Below, piece by piece: positions 26,705-34,419 of a stretch of DNA of 64,000 bases (position 1 is the stretch's first letter; each line of letters opens with the position of its first letter). The position numbers and the translations under genes were made by a program. The DNA is from Oligoflexales bacterium. GTDB taxonomy: Bacteria > Bdellovibrionota_B > Oligoflexia > Oligoflexales > RGVZ01. Location of the stretch: assembly GCA_947494335.1 (NCBI GenBank), contig CANLUT010000003.1, positions 124,001 through 188,000 of the forward strand, given 5' to 3'. The notes beneath the pieces were generated by a model. That model was given only the letters and a program-made list of their open reading frames with translations, was not told the DNA's origin and searched no databases.

Positions 26705-27580
26705 TCATGGGGATGTGCGCAACAAAACCTCGATGCGTCGGGCCAACTTATGACTCAGCATGCTGGTAAAGTGTGTTTCCCCGGTCAAAGAGAATGTCTG
26801 CAGGTTCAACGAGGCTATAAATTCATCAATTTTTCGGTGGTTCGCGAAAAAATCAAGGCTCCCTGCCACAAGCAATGATGGAAACGTCAATAGCTGGAGT
26901 TTTGCCAAGGGGTTTATATTTTCGATAATACGGGCAGCAACATACAGGTATGAACCTGACTCATCAGGAGCAACTCGCACAGGATAGCGGCTGCGTAAAA
27001 TTGGACCTAAAGACGGATGGATTCCAAGAAATCCGTAGTCTCTTAGGGCCTGCATATATGATGGTCGAAGCGGTGAGATAACTTCCGTTGCTAAAAGATA
27101 ACCCGCATTTAAATTCAAGGGTAATCCAATCATCGAAAGAGACTGAATTCTCTCTGGATGGTGTACGGCGTAATCTAGTAGCAGGACGGCTCCCATGCTA
27201 TAGCCACATAAATGAAGTCTCGGTCTTCCAACTGTTAATTGGTCAATTTGCCCGATCATGTCGGTAACCAGGTTTTTTATCGAGGCACGTCCCAAAAGGG
27301 ACGTGCAATTTTTACCGTGGCCATCGAGATCGGTTGTCACGATGTTATAACCTGATTCCAAAAGATGTTGAAACAGATGGACGTTTGGAAACAAAGCGTC
27401 GTTACCTAAGCCGTGAAGGAAAAGCACAATCGGCCTTTCAATATTTTGTAAGTGACCGATTGCAAGTAGCTCACTTGTCCCACCCGCGCGCACCCAATTC
27501 ATAGATCTTGCGTCAAATCCTGCAGATTGCAGCCACGTTGCAAATTTGTGGGTCCAAGGCTGGCGATGAAGCATGCTCAT
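26705..27580 (-). CDS. Alpha/beta hydrolase
   Basis: 291 residues with the alpha/beta hydrolase layout. The oxyanion loop is FLHGLGN (~54-60), the nucleophile elbow CGYSMGA (Ser 128), the likely acid Asp in GSLDFF (~235-240) and the likely His in TGETHFTSM (~270). The triad appears complete. There is no signal peptide, so it is probably cytoplasmic. The substrate (ester, lipid or lactone) cannot be read. AGGA lies 9 bases ahead of the ATG. It is probably transcribed together with pruA and rlmM. Confidence 0.85.
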   Translation of the reverse strand: MSMLHRQPWTHKFATWLQSAGFDARSMNWVRAGGTSELLAIGHLQNIERPIVLFLHGLGNDALFPNVHLFQHLLESGYNIVTTDLDGHGKNCTSLLGRASIKNLVTDMIGQIDQLTVGRPRLHLCGYSMGAVLLLDYAVHHPERIQSLSMIGLPLNLNAGYLLATEVISPLRPSYMQALRDYGFLGIHPSLGPILRSRYPVRVAPDESGSYLYVAARIIENINPLAKLQLLTFPSLLVAGSLDFFANHRKIDEFIASLNLQTFSLTGETHFTSMLSHKLARRIEVLLRTSP

Positions 27581-27718
27581 GCGACTTTATCCTGAGGGTG
27601 AAAACGTCCGAAATCTTTAAGATTTAATACAATATTTTGTGGAATTTCAATGCTTCAAACTCCAGCCTGGGTATGCAAATGCCGATAGATTAGGAAATTC
27701 GGAGGGAGTTACCTCGTC

Positions 27719-28660
27719 GTGATACAAGCAAAGACCCCCACACAGCTGCCGGTTTCTTTGGGACCGTACCGCCTCATTCAAGAGGTGGGTGCCGGTGGCG
27801 TTGGTCGTGTCTTCAAGGCTATCGACGAGCGCAATGGTAAAACTGTAGCCGTGAAATTGCTACATGATACTTTGCTCCGGGATCCAAAGCGACTTGGCCA
27901 TTTTCATCGAGAGTTACTGATCATGGCAAGCTTTAACCATCGTCATATTGTCAGCTATGTTGATTCATATTTCGATCCCCCTGCCTGCTATATTGTTACT
28001 GAATTTATTGAGGGATGGTCAGGATACAGTCTCTACAAGAAAACAGGTCGCATGCCACCGGTAGTTGCTCTGTGTATTCTTATTGATATCCTCAAGGGTA
28101 TTGATTATCTCCATTTACACAACACGATTCATTCTGATCTTTCAGCAGCTAATTATCTTGTAGATGTTAGTGGGCGTGTTGCTCTGACTGATTTCGGTTT
28201 GTCGATCAAGCAGGAAATTGAGGACTACAAAAATTATTCATTGGGAACGCCGGGCTATTATGCTCCCGAGCACATTACAGGCTCTGGAATCACGCCTCGT
28301 ACGGATCTTTATTGCGCTGGATTGATTCTCTATGAGTTAATTGTTGGTCAAAAAGCCGTTGCAGCCACGAAAGATTCTGCAAAAAATTTGGCAGCCATGA
28401 AAAAAATAAATTTCGACTTGATCGAAACCACAGATGCCAAAATGACAAAAAAAATCAAATCAGTTTTAGAGAAGTCACTAGCCTTCAACCCATCGCGCCG
28501 CTTTGCTGCAGCTGATGAAATGATGTGGGCCGCATACGAAATAATAAAGAGGTTTAATATTCGCTTCGCTCGCTACGCAATCAATCAATATTTAATTGAT
28601 AAGGGACTCGCTAAAGGGCCGTACTCGGGCCCTGAACAAGATATTTACCGCGGATTTTGA
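27719..28660 (+). CDS. Ser/Thr protein kinase with altered catalytic loop
   Basis: 313 residues, essentially one kinase domain and no membrane segment. The Gly-rich loop is GAGGVGRV (24-31), the Lys K46 (VAVKL) and the helix-C Glu E65. The catalytic loop is IHSDLSAANYL (D140, N145) and the magnesium motif DFG (158-160). GTPGYYAPE is the activation segment, followed by DLYCAGLILYEL. Asp, Asn and DFG are kept, but the usual HRDLK is HSDLS, losing the Arg and the loop Lys. It is probably active, since tyrosine kinases also lack that Lys, but regulated differently. The start is GTG with GGAGGGAG upstream. The end overlaps the convergent glycosyltransferase by 16 bases. Confidence 0.88.
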   Translation: MIQAKTPTQLPVSLGPYRLIQEVGAGGVGRVFKAIDERNGKTVAVKLLHDTLLRDPKRLGHFHRELLIMASFNHRHIVSYVDSYFDPPACYIVTEFIEGWSGYSLYKKTGRMPPVVALCILIDILKGIDYLHLHNTIHSDLSAANYLVDVSGRVALTDFGLSIKQEIEDYKNYSLGTPGYYAPEHITGSGITPRTDLYCAGLILYELIVGQKAVAATKDSAKNLAAMKKINFDLIETTDAKMTKKIKSVLEKSLAFNPSRRFAAADEMMWAAYEIIKRFNIRFARYAINQYLIDKGLAKGPYSGPEQDIYRGF

Positions 28661-30276
28661 TTTTTATAGGTTGTGATCCACCACTCCCGTAAACCCTTTT
28701 CACAGGGCAACTGGAGGTTAGATATATTAAAGATACCGCTGCTTCCATCAGGGCAAACGCGCATTCCTGAAAAGGTGATAGCTTCAAATCCTTTGATCAC
28801 CTTTGGATAAGGTTTTAATGAAATGATCGTTACATTTTCCTGGGACATGAGGCTCTGTTCTACGACGACGTCATCGGGATCATTTCTTGTATACTCGGAC
28901 CCCCGCGTGATCCCTGGCCATTGAGCAACCATTGCGCCAGGAACTTGATATCGCACTGCAGATTTAAGTTGATAGCTATCAACAGCTATTGCCTGGCCCG
29001 GGAAAGTTTGAGCAACCCAATTACCTAAAGCTTGAAAGCCTTTTGATTCAAGCAAGATTCGATTATTGCGAGCCATCGGAAATAATTGTGGCTGATGAAT
29101 CATAAGTCCAAGGATCAACACTGCTGCTGCGTGTGACGTTAGTGCAATTATTGACATGCTGGTGGAAACAAATACTCTCGCTGAGATCCAGATAGCTAGA
29201 GGCGCCATATGCATGGCAGGCCAATTTGCCTCTATTTTCGAGACGGGACTAAGAATTCCGAAAAACAAAAGTGGAAAAAACGCTGCCGCTTCAATGATGC
29301 TTGTGCCTTCGACGTTAATGGAGGATTTATCGAGGGCGCGACGTTTGATAAACAGCCAACCGAGCAAAGCTATTGAGTATATCCCCCACAGACCTGCGAC
29401 ACCACCAAGGAAGTCGCCGGTGTATTGAATCGCTTTTTCAAGTTTACTTTTGTCAGGCTTTGTCGAGACAAAAACCTCATCAAATCCAGAGACACTGGAC
29501 ATTGCGTCAAATAGTTCCTTTTGGAGCTTTCGGGACGCATGATCATCTTTCGATGGATCGGTGGCGACGGGAAGACTTGAGATGCTAGCAATTGATTGCT
29601 GAATGGAGAATCCATGTCCAAACTGGAAACGAAAAGTTATCCAATCATTCTGGCTTTGCCACCATATGTGCGGCGCGATGACTAATGCGCAAACAATTCC
29701 GCCTGCATAGGGCCAAATCGTGAAAAGCTGTCTGCGCCCTTGGCGTAGCAGTCCCCAGAGAAATACTGGACCAATAAGGACCATAGTGTATTTACTCCAA
29801 AGTCCAAGACCCGTAGCTAGCCCTGCCGTCAGCCACCGCCCTCGATGTCCTCTGATAGCCAATATTGACTCATGTACAGCAATGATCCACATGGCCATGA
29901 TTCCCGCATCGGGAGTGACAAGAAAACCGTTGGCAATGGCTCCCAGTGTCGATGCAACTAGCAACGTCGCTGTCAAAGCATGATTTGGAATTATGAGCTT
30001 TGCAGTCTTCCAAACATAGAACATTGACATCAGATGTAACACCCACACTACGATCCGTGCAGAGACAATGTGATGGTACATGTTTGAGGCCCCGGCTAGC
30101 CAGCTGACCATCGGTGGGTGATCAAAAAATCCTAACCTAGGCCATCCTGAACGTGTCGCCCAGTCAAGGTAGTAGGCTTCATCTGTAATAATGGGGAATG
30201 TCAGGCCGACGACGAGCGGAATGAGCGTTGAGAGTGCGAGTAGGAAAAAAGACGTCTTTTTAGATGGGCTATTCAT
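28645..30276 (-). CDS. GT39/ArnT-like integral membrane glycosyltransferase
   Basis: 543 residues with roughly ten to twelve membrane segments. The first outer loop carries the family acidic pair (FPIITDEAYYLDWA) and FFDHPPMVSWLAG, matching the PMT/ArnT family, which moves sugars from polyprenyl-phosphate carriers to proteins or lipid A. The C-terminal ~140 residues form a soluble periplasmic domain. The acceptor is unknown. The start overlaps the recD2 stop by 4 bases. The end runs 16 bases into the convergent kinase gene. Confidence 0.85.
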   Translation of the reverse strand: MNSPSKKTSFFLLALSTLIPLVVGLTFPIITDEAYYLDWATRSGWPRLGFFDHPPMVSWLAGASNMYHHIVSARIVVWVLHLMSMFYVWKTAKLIIPNHALTATLLVASTLGAIANGFLVTPDAGIMAMWIIAVHESILAIRGHRGRWLTAGLATGLGLWSKYTMVLIGPVFLWGLLRQGRRQLFTIWPYAGGIVCALVIAPHIWWQSQNDWITFRFQFGHGFSIQQSIASISSLPVATDPSKDDHASRKLQKELFDAMSSVSGFDEVFVSTKPDKSKLEKAIQYTGDFLGGVAGLWGIYSIALLGWLFIKRRALDKSSINVEGTSIIEAAAFFPLLFFGILSPVSKIEANWPAMHMAPLAIWISARVFVSTSMSIIALTSHAAAVLILGLMIHQPQLFPMARNNRILLESKGFQALGNWVAQTFPGQAIAVDSYQLKSAVRYQVPGAMVAQWPGITRGSEYTRNDPDDVVVEQSLMSQENVTIISLKPYPKVIKGFEAITFSGMRVCPDGSSGIFNISNLQLPCEKGLREWWITTYKNQNPR

Positions 30277-32543
30277 TGCGAGCAGGTCAATTCCTGTTGG
30301 ATGCGAGATGCTAATCGTGTTTGCCTGGAAATGCTAACATTGTTGCGTACTGAAAAGCTCAAAGCTTTCTTGGATCCGATGAATATAGCTAGCTTTCGTG
30401 CTCGAGTTAGTCCGGTATAAATTAGATTTCGTTGAAGCATCACATAGTGCTGCATCGACATAGGAAGAATGACCACGGGGAACTCGCTGCCTTGGGATTT
30501 ATGAATTGTAATGGCGTAAGCTAACCTCAGATCATCTACTTGGTCACGATCATAAGTAACTAAACGCCCATCGCCAAAACTGACTTTTGTTTTCCCACCT
30601 TCGACATTTGTTGCGCTCACGAATCCAATGTCTCCATTGAATACCTGCAAATCATAATTGTTGGCGGTTTGAATGACTTTATCGCCCTCGCGAAGCTCGC
30701 CTTCACGTTGTTTCTGATTAGCCTCTCGCATGTGAGCTTTGGGGTCAGGGTTCAAAAGTTCTTGTAGCTCGTTATTTAAATTATGAGTTCCAAGATCTCC
30801 ACGGTTCATCGGTGAAAGAATTTGAATGTCTCGCGTGGCGTCAAGTTTATATTTGGTTGGCAGCACCTCTGTTAGGAGGTGTTTGATAACTCTATGAATA
30901 TCATCACTGGACTCAACTTCGATAAATTGACAGTCAGTCGGTCCGTCGACAGAAAAATCAGGCGTTAGACCTTCGTTGATATTGTGAGCGTAACGAACAA
31001 TCGAGCTGGTTGCAGCCTGGCGGAAAATCTCCCGTAGCTTTACACAAGGTATTTTTTCCGAGTTGATCATGTCCCGCAAAACATTTCCCGGACCAACTGA
31101 TGGTAGTTGATCGACGTCGCCGATAAAAATTACTTGCGCGTGGTCAGGGATAGCTCCCATTAGAGAGCTTGCGAGACGAACATCCAGCATCGATGACTCG
31201 TCGCAAATGATGACGTCGGCTTTTAGAGGGTTTATCTCGTTGCGACCAAATCCACCTTCTGCGGGCTGCCACTCAAGAAGCCTATGAATCGTCCGTGCTT
31301 TTTCTGCTGAGACCTCGCTAAGACGCTGGGCGGCGCGACCAGTTGGGGCCGCAAGCAGTACCGATTTCCCCATGGCTTTAAAAAGTCGGATGATTGCGTT
31401 TGCTGTCGTTGTTTTCCCGACGCCAGGTCCGCCAGTCAGAACGAAAATCCGGCTACAAGCCGCTTGAACGACCGCATCGGCTTGCGATTGGGAAAGTGGG
31501 GACGGAGAAACTTCGTTGTAGCGTTTAATCCACTGGTGTACACGTTCCGGATCCTGATCAACACTTCGTTTCATCAGGCGTGCTAAACCATCGGCGATGT
31601 CTTGCTCTGCTGCCAACAGATCTGGGCGCCAATGACACAAGTTGGTTCCTGATTCGTCAGCCTTGGACTCAGTCAGAAGAGACCCTGCTTTTGCGAGGAG
31701 CTCTAGTTGTTCTGGTACCAGGTCTCTGAGTCTTTGTTCAGGGAGTCCCAAGATCCCTTGTAATAACTCAGTGATTTGAGAACTCGTTTGAAAGCAGTGC
31801 CCGCGTTCCTCTGACTGCTGCATTTGGTAAATGATGGCAGCACGAATTCTCTCCGGCGAATCTGGCGCAATTCCGATGCTTTTGGCAATGGCGTCAGCTT
31901 TTATAAAGCCAATGCCATTAATATCTACTGCAAGCTGATAGGGATTGGCTGAGATCAGCTCAATGGCTGTATCGCCATAAAGTCTCAAAATTCTTTGGGC
32001 GTAGGTTAGGGATATGCCGTGATGGGTCAAAAACATCATTACGTCAGCAATCGACTTTTGTGCTTTCCATGACTCAATGATTTCCTGCGCCTTCTTTTTT
32101 CCAATTTTCGGAACTTGTGTAAGGCAGCCGGGGTTTTCATCGAGAATCTTGAAAGTATCAAGTCCGAAATGTCCCACAATTCGTTCAGCGGTTTTGTCGC
32201 CAATGCCTTTAATCACTCCTGACGACAGATACCGTAGAATGGCTGCTCGCGTTGTTGGTCTGACGGGCACTGCCCGCTCTGCTTTGAATTGACGGCCATA
32301 AGTCGCGTGGCTTGACCATGACCCAATTAATTGAAGGTGCTCGCCTTCACTACACGGAGGCAGACTGCCTGTGACTGTTACAAGAGACTGATCGTCCACG
32401 TTTCTTACTTTTAGGACGGTCCATCCATTCTCATCATTTCGGTAGGTAATTCTCTCTATCTCAGCGTGAATCTGCTCTTTGCCCGCAAGAGACAAATCAT
32501 TCGGCGTTGCCTTGATTGGTTGTTGTGACAGTAGATCCAGCAT
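30273..32543 (-). CDS. recD2: RecD2-type ATP-dependent 5'-3' DNA helicase
   Basis: 756 residues, the usual length of the RecD2/TraA-like family, which acts without RecBC. The N-terminal OB-like part (~25-95) is followed by helix-hairpin-helix repeats (SSGVIKGIGDKTAERIV, VPKIGKKKAQEII, INGIGFIKADAIA). The superfamily 1B helicase core has Walker A GGPGVGKTTTANA (~370), motif II CDESSMLD, VFIGDVDQLPSVGPGNVL and the late motif YAITIHKSQGSEF. It takes part in DNA repair and replication-fork maintenance. It forms a two-gene unit with the glycosyltransferase. Confidence 0.94.
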   Translation of the reverse strand: MLDLLSQQPIKATPNDLSLAGKEQIHAEIERITYRNDENGWTVLKVRNVDDQSLVTVTGSLPPCSEGEHLQLIGSWSSHATYGRQFKAERAVPVRPTTRAAILRYLSSGVIKGIGDKTAERIVGHFGLDTFKILDENPGCLTQVPKIGKKKAQEIIESWKAQKSIADVMMFLTHHGISLTYAQRILRLYGDTAIELISANPYQLAVDINGIGFIKADAIAKSIGIAPDSPERIRAAIIYQMQQSEERGHCFQTSSQITELLQGILGLPEQRLRDLVPEQLELLAKAGSLLTESKADESGTNLCHWRPDLLAAEQDIADGLARLMKRSVDQDPERVHQWIKRYNEVSPSPLSQSQADAVVQAACSRIFVLTGGPGVGKTTTANAIIRLFKAMGKSVLLAAPTGRAAQRLSEVSAEKARTIHRLLEWQPAEGGFGRNEINPLKADVIICDESSMLDVRLASSLMGAIPDHAQVIFIGDVDQLPSVGPGNVLRDMINSEKIPCVKLREIFRQAATSSIVRYAHNINEGLTPDFSVDGPTDCQFIEVESSDDIHRVIKHLLTEVLPTKYKLDATRDIQILSPMNRGDLGTHNLNNELQELLNPDPKAHMREANQKQREGELREGDKVIQTANNYDLQVFNGDIGFVSATNVEGGKTKVSFGDGRLVTYDRDQVDDLRLAYAITIHKSQGSEFPVVILPMSMQHYVMLQRNLIYTGLTRARKLAIFIGSKKALSFSVRNNVSISRQTRLASRIQQELTCSQ

Positions 32544-32672
32544 AAGTTGCCCCAGTCTAGCACGGGGTTAGGGTCAGCCCTAGAGGGCATTGGTAAGATA
32601 GAAAAAATTATTTATTTTCCAATAATTTTAGATATTTACAATCATTTTTGCTGGGTGGGGTTAATTGTTTTT

Positions 32673-32693
32673 TAGGGGTAGCCGAAACCCCTA
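32673..32693 (+). other. Hairpin in the leader of the hpf gene
   Basis: TAGGGGT / ACCCCTA, a perfect 7-bp stem with loop AGCCGAA, preceded by a T-run. It lies 73 bases before the hpf start. It may be an upstream terminator-like or leader structure; no known riboswitch is recognised. Confidence 0.3.
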
Positions 32694-32765
32694 GAAGGGC
32701 GATCGGGGGGCTCACAGGCCGCTTGACCGCTGTTCTAAACCTGAGCCAGTAGAAGGAGATCATGC

Positions 32766-33179
32766 ATGCGGTTTCAGTTCTCATTTAAACACATGGAAAC
32801 GTCTGACGCTCTACAGTCTTATGCTGAAGGCAAGTTAAGGCAAGAGATCCAAAAATTTGCCACCAAGCCAGTGGAGTGTCACTTAACATTTTCCGTTGAT
32901 CGTCACAACCACACAGCTCATTTGTCTTTCAATGGCGGTGACGGCTTCTCTTTCCAAGTTGATCATACGTGTACTGACATGTACGGAAGTGTGGATCACA
33001 TGGTGGACAAGCTTGAAAGCCAACTTCGTAAGCAAAAAGAAAAGCTGAAAAATCACAAAGGACATAAGGGTCGAAAAGATGTTCTCTATCTTGTGGATCG
33101 TGGTTTCGAAGTAGCTGAGGTGGATGCAGGTGACATACTTAAGTACGAGGCGGCCAGGCGTAAAGTGTCTGGTGGGTAA
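32766..33179 (+). CDS. hpf: Ribosome hibernation promoting factor family protein (S30EA/RaiA)
   Basis: 137 residues. Residues 1-~98 match the HPF/RaiA domain: FKHMETSDALQSYAEGKLRQEIQKF, then CHLTFSVDRHNHTAHLSF, then DMYGSVDHMVDKLESQLRKQKEKLK. It binds the 30S decoding region and stabilises inactive ribosomes. The last ~40 residues (GRKDVLYLVDRGFEVAEVDAGD region) are longer than the tail of short HPF, and I cannot match them to the dimerising tail of long HPF. The start is ATG 32766 with AAGGAG 8 bases upstream; the overlapping ATG at 32762 is out of frame. It is monocistronic with its own terminator and not next to rpoN. Confidence 0.9.
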   Translation: MRFQFSFKHMETSDALQSYAEGKLRQEIQKFATKPVECHLTFSVDRHNHTAHLSFNGGDGFSFQVDHTCTDMYGSVDHMVDKLESQLRKQKEKLKNHKGHKGRKDVLYLVDRGFEVAEVDAGDILKYEAARRKVSGG

Positions 33180-33195
33180 CTAAATTTGAGACAAA

Positions 33196-33221
33196 AAAGC
33201 CCCCGGTCAATCGGGGGCTTT
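33196..33221. terminator. Terminator after hpf
   Basis: Perfect 10-bp stem AAAGCCCCCG / CGGGGGCTTT with loop GTCAAT, an A-run before and TTTCTTATTTT after. It also faces the convergent exported-protein gene. Confidence 0.85.
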
Positions 33222-33239
33222 CTTATTTTAAAAGCGATA

Positions 33240-34199
33240 TCAGTTTAGAGGTAGCATGACCACGGGTGGCTCAGGTTTGGCCAAAGCCGTATTAGAGACA
33301 ACTATGGCTTCAAAGCGCTTTTTTGCGTGGCTGACGTAATACGTTGTCACGTTTGACAGCTCATTGATTTGAGGATTTCCTTTTTCAAACTGAGTCGTGA
33401 CTTCCCAAGCCGCATCAGCTTGCACGGCTCGGCTTTCGCTCGTCAATGCGTCCGTGAATACAGCAGCTGGACTGACCGGCTTAAATGTTACAGTGCCATT
33501 AAAAACTCTTGGGTTGGCATCGATCATTGCTGTTACCTTAACGCTTCGTCCGCCACGTAATTCCTTTTGATATTGATCTGCTGAAGCCATCGGGTTCACG
33601 GCGTTTGCCAAACCAGGGTTGAATGTAATGGTGTGGTTGCCTGCTTTTCCTGAAAGTTTGTGGGTTCTGCTGGCAGTGGCGACGCATAGGAAGTCTTTCC
33701 ACTCAGGGTTGCTTCCGTTTGTGAGTTTTAACCATTCGCCGTTTGGAATAGCTGTCGTTTCGACGGTGCCAGCGCGCGAGTTTGAAGCAATACGTGCACC
33801 TATCAAAAGAATAAGACTCTGTAGCGGCGTGACGTTTGTCGATTTATCGATGACCTTATTGAGTTTGACATCAATTGTTGTCTTTGATGCGCCTCTGGTT
33901 GACTGGATATCCAGATTCGCCATAGCCTCCACTCTGTAGGACATATTCAGTGCTTGGCCTTCGCTGACAATATTTTGACTTTGGAGCTTCTGCGTATAAA
34001 GAGGATTACCAGCATCCTCCTCAACATCGACTCCACAGTTTTTCTTGAAATCAAAACCCTGGGGAACTTCACCCGCAGGCTTCCAAGGCGCAGATCCTCG
34101 ATTGCCAGAATCTGATTTTCCCAAGAAAGGCACACATGAATGATTAAGGAATGCAGCCCCTGCCAATACAGCCGCGAAAAACCTGGCAATGCTGGTCAT
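33240..34199 (-). CDS. Exported protein, possible paralogue of the lipoprotein at 22228-23145
   Basis: 319 residues from ATG at 34197-34199 (AAGGATGGG upstream). The longer frame to 34322 lacks a good site. The N-terminus (MTSIARFFAAVLAGAAFLN) is a signal sequence. The following HSC is a poor lipobox, so lipidation is doubtful. The mature region has FDFKKNCGVD, a WKDFLC segment and a late VTTYYVSHAKKRF, in the same order as marks in the lipoprotein at 22228-23145. It is beta-rich with no recognised catalytic motif. It is divergent from the subtilase gene, sharing a 220-base control region. Confidence 0.65.
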   Translation of the reverse strand: MTSIARFFAAVLAGAAFLNHSCVPFLGKSDSGNRGSAPWKPAGEVPQGFDFKKNCGVDVEEDAGNPLYTQKLQSQNIVSEGQALNMSYRVEAMANLDIQSTRGASKTTIDVKLNKVIDKSTNVTPLQSLILLIGARIASNSRAGTVETTAIPNGEWLKLTNGSNPEWKDFLCVATASRTHKLSGKAGNHTITFNPGLANAVNPMASADQYQKELRGGRSVKVTAMIDANPRVFNGTVTFKPVSPAAVFTDALTSESRAVQADAAWEVTTQFEKGNPQINELSNVTTYYVSHAKKRFEAIVVSNTALAKPEPPVVMLPLN

Positions 34200-34330
34200 A
34201 AATGCCCATCCTTGCAATATGATTGATTGGTAACCCTTTAATGTTGCCCTACCAACACTAGACAAATCAAGTTTTTGCGCTGCGGCGAGCCCTGCTAAAT
34301 TGGCATATGTGCCTGACAACAATGCCTAAT

Positions 34331-34359
34331 TTGGTCAGCTGGCCAATTTGTGATATTCT
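34331..34359 (+). promoter_or_regulatory. Palindrome over a possible promoter of the subtilase gene
   Basis: TTGGTCAGCTGGCCAA (34331-34346) is a 16-bp palindrome with one mismatched pair. Its left half could serve as a weak -35 box (TTGGTC), with TATTCT at 34354-34359 as -10 after 17 bases. The start codon is at 34420. Confidence 0.3.
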
Positions 34360-34419
34360 CTTCTGATAACTTCAAAAAGCATCTGCATGGATGCAGCTAG
34401 TGAACCCAGGGAGGGGATT

